Assembly (NCBI RefSeq): GCF_900110875.1
Contig: NZ_FOFM01000013.1
Coordinates: forward strand, 23,525-87,524
DNA from: Pseudovibrio axinellae
Lineage (GTDB): Bacteria; Pseudomonadota; Alphaproteobacteria; Rhizobiales; Stappiaceae
DNA: 64,000 nucleotides
Reading direction: 5' to 3'
In this document: piece after piece, positions 17,227 through 25,046 of the stretch
Position numbering within the stretch: position 1 is the first letter of the stretch
How the letters are laid out: the number at the start of each line of letters is the position of its first letter
Program-made: the position numbers and the translations under genes
Notes under the pieces: model-generated
Databases searched by the model: none
What the model was told of the DNA's origin: nothing
Seen by the model: only the letters and a program-made list of their open reading frames with translations

Positions 17227-17654
17227 GTCTTTCCGTGCGCACTAAAAACTTATGAGAGAATAAATTAGTGCAACTGTTTGACCGTGCATGTCTCCTGTCA
17301 ATGCTACCAATCTTAACTGAGGCGCTCAGGAGCTGGCATTTCAAAACATTCTTCATCAATAAGCGATTGAAATAAAACTGCTATTTACTAAAATAATTGG
17401 TATTTTCAGAAGCTGTGGGCGTTTGCGTTGTTTTGTGCGTTGCTTTGCGTTTCTTCGTGTTTTTCAACGTTGAATTGGATGAAGCAAATTTGACGTTTTT
17501 CCCTCTGATTCCGAAATCCAGGAGCTCTGGCGACATCTGCCGCTTTCAGTTCTGCTCATGAATTAAAATGGGCAAGAGGAATAACCGATCATCAAATCCC
17601 AGCTCGCTCGGCTCTATCCTGCACCGTCTACTTGGGCGGCCATTGGTTGGGGCA
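17227..17654. other. Gene-free gap between the asparaginase and LacI genes
   Basis: This 428-base stretch holds no plausible open frame. On the minus strand TTGACA (17296-17301) may be the -35 element of the asparaginase-cutC unit, with no clear -10 element. The middle contains a GCGTTTGCGTTG / TGCGTTGC low-complexity patch. No obvious terminator for the lacI gene was seen. Confidence 0.4.
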
Positions 17655-18677
17655 CTATGTCCCCTCCCGAGCCGCGGTCGTTGCACGCACAATCAGTTCC
17701 ACCGGTAACACCGTGTGGCTTGCCTGTTCGTCTTTCTGCTCCTTTTGCAAAGCACAGGTCAGGAGTTTTGCAGCTTCGCACCCCACCGCAAAACGCGGTT
17801 GCCGAATGGTGGTCAAACCTGGCGTGAAGTAATGGGCAATCTCAATATCATCAAAACCAACGACGGAAACATCATCTGGCACGGCATAACCAAGGCGGGT
17901 GAGTTCGGCGATAAAGCCAAAGGCCATTTGGTCGCTCATGCAGAACATGGCGGTTGGCCGCACGGGCAAAGCAGCCCAGTCTTGCGCTGCTTTGGCTCCT
18001 GAGTCCAAAGTGAAGTCTCCAGACAGAGCCCAGTGTGCTGGTAAGTTTAGGCCGGCCTGATGCAGCGCTGCTAGCGCACCATCTTTGCGGCTACCCGTAA
18101 GCGGGTTTTGCTGCGGTCCAAGAACGAAGCCGATATCTGTATGGCCGAGCGCCAGCAGGTGTTCGACAGCAAGTCTGCCACCGCTTTCGTTATCAACCCG
18201 CACACCAGAACCGTCTGCTTGACTGTTCCACTCACATGCATAAACCACAGGAGAGCGGCTTCCGCCCGCCGTTGCGTGCGGGACGATGATGCGCCCATCA
18301 AGCACAATCAGTCCATCGGCTTGTTTCATGTAAAGGAATTCAAGCATCTGCGCAGGTTCAAAACCAATTTGCTGACTGTCGACAACGATGAGACTCAGCC
18401 CTTCCTTGGAAAGTTCAGATGCCATGCCGGAAAGGATTTGGGAGAAAAATGGATTTCCAAGGTCGGGAATCAGGGCTGCGATGACACCAGAACGTTGCTT
18501 GCGCAGGTTTCGCGCTGTCTGGTTTATACGGTATCCGGTTTGCCGCACAGCATCCAACACGGCACTCCGGGTTGCCTCGCTCACCTGTTCCGGCTTGCTC
18601 AACGCCCTGCTCACCGTTGCAGTAGAAACACCTGCTACAATTGCTACATCTTTGATTTTTATTGTCTTATTAGTCAT
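17655..18677 (-). CDS. LacI-family transcriptional repressor
   Basis: This 340-residue regulator has an N-terminal LacI HTH (IKDVAIVAGVSTATVSRALS), the hinge helix region (INQTARNLRKQRSG) and a periplasmic-binding-like sugar domain (VIAALIPDLGNPFFSQIL to PDDVSVVGFDDIEIAHYF). It is divergent from a three-gene sugar-type catabolic operon. A perfect 14-bp palindrome with the central CG expected for LacI proteins stands in the shared gap. It should repress that operon, and possibly itself, until a sugar-like inducer binds. Confidence 0.93.
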   Translation of the reverse strand: MTNKTIKIKDVAIVAGVSTATVSRALSKPEQVSEATRSAVLDAVRQTGYRINQTARNLRKQRSGVIAALIPDLGNPFFSQILSGMASELSKEGLSLIVVDSQQIGFEPAQMLEFLYMKQADGLIVLDGRIIVPHATAGGSRSPVVYACEWNSQADGSGVRVDNESGGRLAVEHLLALGHTDIGFVLGPQQNPLTGSRKDGALAALHQAGLNLPAHWALSGDFTLDSGAKAAQDWAALPVRPTAMFCMSDQMAFGFIAELTRLGYAVPDDVSVVGFDDIEIAHYFTPGLTTIRQPRFAVGCEAAKLLTCALQKEQKDEQASHTVLPVELIVRATTAAREGT

Positions 18678-18722
18678 TTGCTTCCAGTTTTTAGAGATCG
18701 CAAATCGAGCATTGAAAAAAGG

Positions 18723-18771
18723 TTGACAGGTTAATAAATCAGCACCTAAATTGAAAATGTAATCGATTACA
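18723..18771 (+). promoter_or_regulatory. Promoter and LacI-type operator
   Basis: A TTGACA -35 box at 18723-18728 and a TAAATT -10 box at 18747-18752 (18-base spacer) point at the operon that begins at 18915. The perfect palindrome TGTAATCGATTACA at 18758-18771 follows immediately and would overlap the transcription start, which is ideal for repression by the adjacent LacI protein. Confidence 0.65.
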
Positions 18772-18914
18772 AGTCACTTCTGCAAGATCAGAATTACATC
18801 AGGTTTACCTATGAATTGTTTGTTGTATGCATTCAAGACCTGACTTTGGTGGCAGTTTTTTGAAGGATCGACGCGCTCACTCGCGCACTCATAAAATCAG
18901 CTGGGGGAGTTACG

Positions 18915-19673
18915 ATGAAATCGTCAATTCAGCTTTACTGTGCCCGCAACTTTCAGCCTTGGGGAGAGGTCCTGAAAACCGTCGGGGGTCTTGGTTACAA
19001 AGAGGTTGAGGGCTTTGAGGGATGTTTTGAAGATGTTCCAGCTCTTGCCGTCAGTTTAAGCGACAACGGTTTGACAATGCCAAGTGCGCACTTTGGCATC
19101 GAGAGCTTGGAAACCGAGCCCGGCAAATGCTTTGAAACCGCCAGAGCACTCAAAATAACCTTCATCATTGCCCCCTATCTGGCCGAAGAAGACCGCCCGC
19201 AAACCAAAGCAGACTGGATCACTTTTGCGCACCGCCTCGCCCGTTTGGGGGATGCTGTAAAAGCTGAAGGTTTTGACTTTGGCTGGCACAACCACGATTT
19301 TGAGTTTCATGCGCTTGAAGATGGCACACTGCCAATGGATCTCATCCTGACACACGCGCCCAATATCGCATGGGAAGCTGACATCGCCTGGATCGCTAAG
19401 GGCGGGCAAAACCCCATGGACTGGATCGGTAAATACGGGGACCGCATTCGTGCTGTGCATTTGAAAGACATTGCACCAGATGGCCAGTGTGCTGATGAGG
19501 ATGGCTGGACAGACCTTGGCTTTGGTACATTGCCATGGGCCGCATTGCTGGATGCAGTGCACACCAGCACCAACGCCACAATAATGGTGATGGAACATGA
19601 CAACCCAAGCGACTTTAAGCGTTTTGCCCGTCGCTCGTTAACCACCTTTGAGCAGATGGAGAGTGTAGGATGA
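18915..19673 (+). CDS. Sugar phosphate isomerase/epimerase-like TIM barrel
   Basis: This 252-residue AP-endonuclease-2/xylose-isomerase-like TIM barrel has likely metal ligands in FGWHNHDFEF, AWEADIAWI, RAVHLKDI and VMEHDNP. Such small members act as keto-sugar isomerases, epimerases or lyases. GGGGAG precedes the ATG. Its end overlaps the next gene, an oxidoreductase, by 4 bases. The set of one NAD-dependent oxidoreductase and two TIM barrels resembles pathways that oxidise a glycoside or polyol to a keto sugar and then isomerise or cleave it. The actual substrate is not visible. Confidence 0.85.
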   Translation: MKSSIQLYCARNFQPWGEVLKTVGGLGYKEVEGFEGCFEDVPALAVSLSDNGLTMPSAHFGIESLETEPGKCFETARALKITFIIAPYLAEEDRPQTKADWITFAHRLARLGDAVKAEGFDFGWHNHDFEFHALEDGTLPMDLILTHAPNIAWEADIAWIAKGGQNPMDWIGKYGDRIRAVHLKDIAPDGQCADEDGWTDLGFGTLPWAALLDAVHTSTNATIMVMEHDNPSDFKRFARRSLTTFEQMESVG

Positions 19674-20827
19674 GCGAGAGCCTGGGTGTCGGTATCATCG
19701 GGTGCGGGAACATATCACAGACTTATCTGGAACTTGCCCCGCTGTTCAAATTCATCACCATGCGTGCCGTTGCAGATATGCGCCCAAAGGCAGCGCAAAC
19801 ACGCGCCGAAGAATATGGTTTGCGCGCCCAAAGCGTCAACGACTTGCTTGCAGCTGATGACATAGACATTATCGTAAACCTGACAATTCCAGCCGCGCAT
19901 TTTGAGGTCTCAAAACGCATTTTGGAGGCGGGCAAACATGTCTACTCTGAAAAGCCTTTTGTTTTATCAGTGCAAGAAGGGCAAGAGCTGGCACGCATTG
20001 CACAAGAAAAGGGCCTGCGCATTGGTTCTGCTCCAGATACGTTCTTTGGTGGCTCTCATCAGCTTGCGCGGCACATCATCGACAGCGACCGCATTGGCAC
20101 CGTGCACAGCGGCACATGCCATGTGATGAGCAACGGCATGGAAAGCTGGCACCCGGACCCGGATTTCTTCTTTAAACCCGGCGGCGGGCCGGTTCTGGAC
20201 CTTGGCCCCTATTACATCACCAACCTGGTGCAACTGCTTGGCCCCGTAAAACGCGTTGCGGCGCTGACGTCGATGGCAAAGGATGTAAGAACCATCACCT
20301 CTCAGCCCCGGTTTGGCGAGCAGATCACCGTGGAGACACCGACGAGTGTTCATGCGCTCTTGCAGTTTGAAAATGGCAGCACCATCACGCTTGGTGCCAG
20401 CTGGGATGTGCAGCACCATAAGCATAGCAACATGGAGCTTTATGGCACTGAAGGCACGCTGTATGTGCCCGATCCCAACTTCTTCAGTGGTGAGGTAAGT
20501 ATGCATGGACCGGGCGGTGACGAGGTCGCACTTCCAATCTGGCATCACCCCCTTGGCATAGACAATCAAACCGATGGGTCAGCTCAAAGCCAAGCCAATT
20601 ACAGAACAGCAGGACTGGCCGAAATGGCGCAGGCCATTTTGTCAGAGGTCCCTCAACGGTGCTCTAACGAACTGGCTTTGCATGTGGTGGATGTGATGGT
20701 GTCGATCTTGCACTCTGGCGAGACGGGCAGTTTCATTGACCTGGCAACCACCTGCACGCGCCCTGAGGCGTTAGATGCTAAAACAGCAGCCGCGCTGATG
20801 GCCCAGCCTGAAGCGGTGAACGCTTAA
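19670..20827 (+). CDS. Gfo/Idh/MocA family oxidoreductase
   Basis: This 385-residue NAD(P)-dependent dehydrogenase has an N-terminal Rossmann fold (VGIIGCGNISQTYLELAP). The catalytic segment EAGKHVYSEKPFVLS contains the conserved EKP. The C-terminal domain follows, with GGGPVLDLGPYYITNLVQLL, where Asp and a nearby His usually act in proton transfer. It oxidises a sugar or cyclitol hydroxyl. The gene overlaps the upstream TIM barrel by 4 bases and is 19 bases from the second one, so all three are co-expressed under the LacI palindrome. Confidence 0.9.
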   Translation: MSESLGVGIIGCGNISQTYLELAPLFKFITMRAVADMRPKAAQTRAEEYGLRAQSVNDLLAADDIDIIVNLTIPAAHFEVSKRILEAGKHVYSEKPFVLSVQEGQELARIAQEKGLRIGSAPDTFFGGSHQLARHIIDSDRIGTVHSGTCHVMSNGMESWHPDPDFFFKPGGGPVLDLGPYYITNLVQLLGPVKRVAALTSMAKDVRTITSQPRFGEQITVETPTSVHALLQFENGSTITLGASWDVQHHKHSNMELYGTEGTLYVPDPNFFSGEVSMHGPGGDEVALPIWHHPLGIDNQTDGSAQSQANYRTAGLAEMAQAILSEVPQRCSNELALHVVDVMVSILHSGETGSFIDLATTCTRPEALDAKTAAALMAQPEAVNA

Positions 20828-20846
20828 CCCAGCAAAGGAAGAAACG

Positions 20847-21923
20847 ATGGCTCGACGCATGAAAGGTGCCGGAATTTTCCTCGCCCAGTTTGCTGGAGAT
20901 ACAGCCCCCTTTGACACTTTAGACAATATAACTCAGTGGGCAGGCTCACTGGGTTATGGCGGTGTGCAAGTGCCCGTTGGGGACCCTCAGTTTATCGACC
21001 TCAACAAAGCTGCCACCTCTCGCGATTACTGCGATGAAGTGCGCGGGATCTGCTCACAGAACGGGGTCGAGATTACAGAGCTGTCCACCCATACATTGGG
21101 GCAACTGATTGCGGTTCATCCTGCCTATGACGAGTTGTTTGATGCCTTTGCTCCCGATGCGGTCAAGGGTAACCCACAAGCGCGCCGGGCCTGGGCAAGC
21201 GAGCAGATGGTTTTGGCTGCAAAGGCAGCGCGAAACCTTGGGCTTGATGGCACGGTTTCGTTTACCGGGTCACTGGCGTTTCCTTACCTGTACCCCTGGC
21301 CACAGCGCCCAGAAGGATTGATCGACAGCGCGTTTGAGGAACTGGCCCGCCGCTGGCGACCAATCCTGGATGTGTATGAGAACAACGGCGTTGATGTTGG
21401 CTTTGAAATACACCCCGGCGAGGATGTGTTTGACGGCGTAACCTTCGAGATGTTCCTGGAAAAGCTCAATGGTCATGCCAGATGCATGATCAACTACGAC
21501 CCCTCGCACTTTTTGCTTCAGCAACTGGACTATCTGGCATTCATCGACATCTACCATGAGCGCGTTTCCGCATTTCATGTCAAAGATGCAGAGTTCCGCC
21601 CGTCAGGTCGTCAAGGGGTGTACTCTGGCTATCAAGGCTGGGCCGAACGCGCTGGCAGGTTCCGCTCCCTTGGCGATGGGCAGGTGGACTTTCCGGCAAT
21701 CTTTTCCAAACTGACACAATACGGCTATGAGGGCTGGGCGGTGCTGGAATGGGAGTGTGCGCTAAAATCTCCAGAACAAGGGGCTGCCGAGGGGGCTGAT
21801 TTCATCAAGACCCATATGATACAGCCCACAGACCGGGCATTTGACGACTTTGCAGGCACACAGCGCGACGATGCCATGGTGCGCCGCACATTAGGGCTGC
21901 AAGCAGAAAAGCTCCCCACCTAA
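20847..21923 (+). CDS. Sugar phosphate isomerase/epimerase-like TIM barrel (long form)
   Basis: This 358-residue protein of the same superfamily as the first gene is about 100 residues longer. Metal-ligand regions are visible in VGFEIHPGEDVFDG, INYDPSHFLLQQ, VSAFHVKDAEF and AVLEWECALKSPEQG. Long-form members are common beside Gfo/Idh dehydrogenases in alphaproteobacterial sugar loci. Related barrels cleave 3-keto-glycosides; that activity is a hypothesis here. AAGGAAG precedes the ATG. A terminator follows 14 bases after the stop. Confidence 0.87.
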   Translation: MARRMKGAGIFLAQFAGDTAPFDTLDNITQWAGSLGYGGVQVPVGDPQFIDLNKAATSRDYCDEVRGICSQNGVEITELSTHTLGQLIAVHPAYDELFDAFAPDAVKGNPQARRAWASEQMVLAAKAARNLGLDGTVSFTGSLAFPYLYPWPQRPEGLIDSAFEELARRWRPILDVYENNGVDVGFEIHPGEDVFDGVTFEMFLEKLNGHARCMINYDPSHFLLQQLDYLAFIDIYHERVSAFHVKDAEFRPSGRQGVYSGYQGWAERAGRFRSLGDGQVDFPAIFSKLTQYGYEGWAVLEWECALKSPEQGAAEGADFIKTHMIQPTDRAFDDFAGTQRDDAMVRRTLGLQAEKLPT

Positions 21924-21936
21924 ACAGCCGGTGCAA

Positions 21937-21960
21937 GCCCCGCTTAGCGGGGCGCTTTAT
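21937..21960. terminator. Terminator between convergent genes
   Basis: GCCCCGC and GCGGGGC form a 7-bp GC stem with a TTA loop, followed by GCTTTAT on the plus strand. It separates the sugar operon from the convergent aminotransferase, whose stop codon lies at its edge. Confidence 0.65.
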
Positions 21961-23120
21961 AACGACCAACTGACCCGAATGCGCTCACGAACATCACGCA
22001 GACGAGCGATTGTTTCATTGGCATAAACAAGACGCAGATATCGCCCGGCGATTGCATTGCTGCCCCACCCTGTTGTTGCAGTCGCGGCTATGCCTCCCTT
22101 TGTGAGCAACAGCTGTGAAGCGTCCTCCGGTTCCAGATCAAGTGTTTTACAATCTAAAAGCAGCGACCACCCTCCTTGCGGACAAACCACTGGTAAGTCC
22201 TTAAGTTCCTGACATAGGAGATCCCGTCGTTGCTGCCATTCCTGCACGGCGGCCTCAACACCGTCATCTTTGGCAGTCAGTGCGGCGGCTGCACCCGGCA
22301 TAGCAATACCCACCTGGCAAACCACGTTGGAGACACTGACCAAGGCCACATCCTTCATGATCGCCTCAGGTCCAACAACCCAGCCGACCCGCCAGCCAAT
22401 CATGCGGTATTCTTTGGAAACACAGCCAATGGTGATCGTGCGCTCTGCCATTCCTTCAAAGCGTGCCGGATGGATGACCTCAAGGCCATCAAACAAAATG
22501 CGCTCCATCGCTGCATCATGAACAAGCCAGGCATTTGTTTTGCGCACACTCTGGCAAACCACCTGCCACTCATCCTCGTTCATTGTAAACCCAGTGGGCA
22601 TGGAGGGGCTCATGCTCAAAACCACCTTGGTCTTTGGCGAAAGAGCAGCGTGGAACTGGTCGGCATCCAAACGCCACTGACCATTTTCAATTTTGAGGGG
22701 CGCAAATTTCGGTATGCCCCCCGCCAGACGGATGCGATTGACAAGACCAATGTAGACCGGGTCGGTCACGACAACTTCGTCCCCGGGTTCAAGTAATGCC
22801 AGCAAAACATTCAACACGCCGCTTAAACCACCCGCGCTGATTACACACTGGTCTTGCCAACGGTAGGGAACCCCCGTGGTGTCCTGCATGCGTTGGCACA
22901 CAGCCTCTCGAAGTCCTTCATGCCCCAAAAACGGGAGGTAACTATTGGCCTGGTCACACGTCACAGCACTCAGTGTTGCCATTCGCGCCTCGTGCGGCGG
23001 GGGAATGTCTGTATCAAGGTTTTCGAGCCGTAAAACCTCCCCGCTTTTCAACTTATCAGCCGCATTGCTTATACGGTCTACTCCAATTCCCTCGATGTAT
23101 TTTAAGCGCGAAACCGACAT
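21957..23120 (-). CDS. PLP-dependent aminotransferase, class I/II
   Basis: This fold-type I aminotransferase has 387 residues from the ATG at 23120. That start is preferred because GGGAGGT lies nine bases upstream, whereas the longer frame to 23201 has no such site. SAGGLSGVLNVLLALLEPGD and VVVTDPVYIGLVNRI match the cofactor-ring region. The PLP lysine is in IGCVSKEYRMIGWRVGW, and the C-terminal Arg that binds the substrate carboxylate is near AIAGRYLRLVYA. The family includes aspartate, aromatic and branched-chain aminotransferases; the substrate is unclear. It is divergent from a GntR regulator, which probably controls it. Confidence 0.88.
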   Translation of the reverse strand: MSVSRLKYIEGIGVDRISNAADKLKSGEVLRLENLDTDIPPPHEARMATLSAVTCDQANSYLPFLGHEGLREAVCQRMQDTTGVPYRWQDQCVISAGGLSGVLNVLLALLEPGDEVVVTDPVYIGLVNRIRLAGGIPKFAPLKIENGQWRLDADQFHAALSPKTKVVLSMSPSMPTGFTMNEDEWQVVCQSVRKTNAWLVHDAAMERILFDGLEVIHPARFEGMAERTITIGCVSKEYRMIGWRVGWVVGPEAIMKDVALVSVSNVVCQVGIAMPGAAAALTAKDDGVEAAVQEWQQRRDLLCQELKDLPVVCPQGGWSLLLDCKTLDLEPEDASQLLLTKGGIAATATTGWGSNAIAGRYLRLVYANETIARLRDVRERIRVSWSL

Positions 23121-23141
23121 TCTTTGACCTCCCAACTCAAG

Positions 23142-23169
23142 TTGGATACAATAGCTATAATTGGATACA
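23142..23169. promoter_or_regulatory. Direct repeat TTGGATACA, candidate GntR operator
   Basis: Two copies of TTGGATACA (23142-23150 and 23161-23169) are spaced 19 bases apart in the 110-base gap between the divergent aminotransferase and GntR genes. Spacing close to two helical turns and the shared gap suggest that both are bound by the GntR protein. Confidence 0.45.
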
Positions 23170-23230
23170 TAAATTGAATGCTCGTCAACCCAGTACGACA
23201 AAGGGGCGTTTGGCGCGGGAAGGGTTCGTC

Positions 23231-23875
23231 ATGAACAAGGGCGGCGTGCGTAAACGTACCGGCGATCAATCCCGGTTCATTGCGCAGGATCTGAGGGAAA
23301 AGATTATTCAGGCACAGTTGCTGCCAGAGGCAGTCTTGCGGCAGGAAACACTGGCAGCCGATTACGGTGTCAGCCGCATGCCCGTGCGCGAGGCTTTGCA
23401 GATCCTTCAAAAAGAGGGATGGGTCGACATTGTTCCCAACGCCGGCACGGTCATCACGGCCCTCAATATTGCAGAACTCACCGAGGTTTACGAAATGCGC
23501 GCAGCGCTTGAGGTTCTGGCTCTAAGTAAAGCCCTGCCAGAAATCAGCAACAGCCAACTGGAGGCTGCAAAAGCCATTCTCGAGCAAGCACAACAGGCAC
23601 CGCGTAGTGCCTTTGGTGAGCTTAACCATGCCTTTCACAACGCCCTTTACGCACCATGTAAGCGCCCGCGTCTCTTGGCGCAGATCGGTGCACTGGCGAC
23701 CATCTCACAGCGCTACTTGCACACGGCCGCAATTCAGCTGGATTATGAGCAGCAATCACATCACGAGCACCAACGCCTGCTTGAGTTATGCTTTGACCGC
23801 GATATCCAAGCGGCCACACTGTGTTTGCGTCAACATATAGAAACTGCTGGTAAAGCTTTGGCAGCGCAGCTCTAA
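23231..23875 (+). CDS. GntR-family regulator (FadR/FCD subfamily)
   Basis: This 214-residue regulator starts at the ATG at 23231; the longer open frame upstream overlaps the divergent gene and is not used. The N-terminal winged HTH (RQETLAADYGVSRMPVREAL, then QILQKEGWVDIVPNAGTVI) is typical GntR. The C-terminal all-helical FCD domain (LTEVYEMRAALEVLALSKAL to HEHQRLLELCFDRDIQAATL) binds small carboxylic acids, usually with a metal bound by His and Asp. The divergent aminotransferase is the obvious target. Confidence 0.9.
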   Translation: MNKGGVRKRTGDQSRFIAQDLREKIIQAQLLPEAVLRQETLAADYGVSRMPVREALQILQKEGWVDIVPNAGTVITALNIAELTEVYEMRAALEVLALSKALPEISNSQLEAAKAILEQAQQAPRSAFGELNHAFHNALYAPCKRPRLLAQIGALATISQRYLHTAAIQLDYEQQSHHEHQRLLELCFDRDIQAATLCLRQHIETAGKALAAQL

Positions 23876-23905
23876 AAGCCAAGCAGGTGCTTCAAAGCGG
23901 TCGCT

Positions 23906-24292
23906 CTATGGCCAATAAAGGGTTGAGGTTACCCAGAAAAACAGCAGGCCGGCACCGCAAAATGCAAAGGCGATTACTTGGCGCGCGCGTGCGCTTGGTG
24001 CAGGACCTTCCAGCGTGCGGGTCGGAGCGATGATGAGAAAGACCCCTTTAAGGGTCGCCATGGCTCCCAAAACGGTGACCGCGCCCGAAGCAAAGCTGGC
24101 AAACGAGCCTACATTTGTGAGAACAATCAGTCCCACCAGCAAATGGCATGCGCCAGACAGGTTGACCAGTACCGGGTCGCTGCCTTTTTGAGACCCCATC
24201 ATCCGCGTGTAAAATTTCGGGTCCAGAAAGAAACCAAGGCCCGTAACCGACAGATATATTCCGGAAATAAGTGCAATCTTAAAAAGCATCAT
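23906..24292 (-). CDS. Small membrane protein, DUF4345-like
   Basis: This 128-residue protein has four predicted TM helices (LFKIALISGIYLSVTGLGFF; SGACHLLVGLIVLTNVGSF; AVTVLGAMATLKGVFLIIA; VIAFAFCGAGLLFFWVTSTL). The pattern and the DPKFYTRMMG loop recall DUF4345 proteins, whose function is unknown. AAAGGAAAG precedes ATGATG at 24292, so I take this start and not the longer frame at 24325. It stands alone between GntR and a divergent DUF962 gene. Confidence 0.7.
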   Translation of the reverse strand: MMLFKIALISGIYLSVTGLGFFLDPKFYTRMMGSQKGSDPVLVNLSGACHLLVGLIVLTNVGSFASFASGAVTVLGAMATLKGVFLIIAPTRTLEGPAPSARARQVIAFAFCGAGLLFFWVTSTLYWP

Positions 24293-24415
24293 CTTTCCTT
24301 TAGTGACCTGGAAATGGCTACTCAAAACTCGCAGTTAGGGCGTTCGCAACACTGAGTTTTTGAAGTTAACATGCCCTCTCCAGCGGAACAAGAAGTCCCC
24401 AAGATGCGGGGCTTG

Positions 24416-24441
24416 AGGTGCTGTGTGAGCGTGCAGCACCT
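24416..24441. other. Inverted repeat in divergent gap
   Basis: AGGTGCTG and CAGCACCT form a perfect 8-bp stem with a 10-base loop and a T-rich right flank. No gene on the plus strand ends upstream of it, so it is either an untranslated-region element of the DUF962 gene at 24552 or an old terminator. Confidence 0.35.
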
Positions 24442-24551
24442 TTGTTTGTAACGCCGCCCGCTGTTTTGAAATGCCTCGTCACATACACCTGAGTCTATCC
24501 TTGCTGTTAGAAATAGGGCAGGATTAGGCATATGGACGGGGGGATAATGCA

Positions 24552-24884
24552 ATGAGTGATAAAAGAAACACCAGTAACCTACAATTTGGCAGCTTCGGGG
24601 AGTTCTATCCATTTTATCTGGCGGAACATCAAAACGTCATCAGCCGACGGCTGCATTTCATAGGGACGGGACTCGTTCTTGCCCTCATCATCTACATTGC
24701 AATTTCAGCAGCGTGGCTGGCTTTACTCGCGGTGCCAGTGCTTGGCTACGGTTTTGCCTGGATCGGGCATTTCTTTTTTGAAAAGAACAAGCCCGCTAGC
24801 TTCAAATTCCCACTCTACAGCCTTCTCGGCGACTTCATGATGTTCTTCGACATCCTCCGCGGCCGCCTTTCCATCCTGAAATAG
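24552..24884 (+). CDS. Mpo1-like / DUF962 membrane protein
   Basis: This 110-residue inner-membrane protein has two TM hairpins. The motifs FGEFYPFYLAEHQNVISRRL and GYGFAWIGHFFFEKNKPASF carry the conserved His residues of the DUF962 family. The yeast homologue Mpo1 is an iron-dependent dioxygenase acting on 2-hydroxy fatty acids in sphingolipid breakdown; bacterial members are uncharacterised. It lies directly before the giant-gene cluster but is separated by a weak hairpin and 160 bases, so co-transcription is uncertain. Confidence 0.82.
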   Translation: MSDKRNTSNLQFGSFGEFYPFYLAEHQNVISRRLHFIGTGLVLALIIYIAISAAWLALLAVPVLGYGFAWIGHFFFEKNKPASFKFPLYSLLGDFMMFFDILRGRLSILK

Positions 24885-24916
24885 CTTGAGCCCTTTCACC
24901 TTTGATGGGTTCAAGC
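24884..24916 (+). terminator. Weak hairpin after the DUF962 gene
   Basis: GCTTGAGCCC and GGGTTCAAGC pair over 10 bp with one wobble. It starts inside the DUF962 stop region and lacks a T-run. It may separate this gene from the giant cluster. Confidence 0.4.
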
Positions 24917-25046
24917 GCTACCAGAGCGTGATACCGCATCGGTAAAGCTCTCATTAACCACGTATTTTCGCGAAATTCACGCAGACTGTAACAACCCGTC
25001 TTCCCTCACAGACTTGAAACAAACTCAAGATGTGAGGACAGGGACC

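Noticed and set aside
17400..17480. GCGTTTGCGTTG-type low-complexity patch considered as a CRISPR or tandem repeat
   Set aside because: The units are irregular and short, with no spacer structure.
22973..23230. Long N-terminal extension of the GntR regulator
   Set aside because: It overlaps the divergent aminotransferase gene and its own operator region; the HTH pattern begins after the ATG at 23231.
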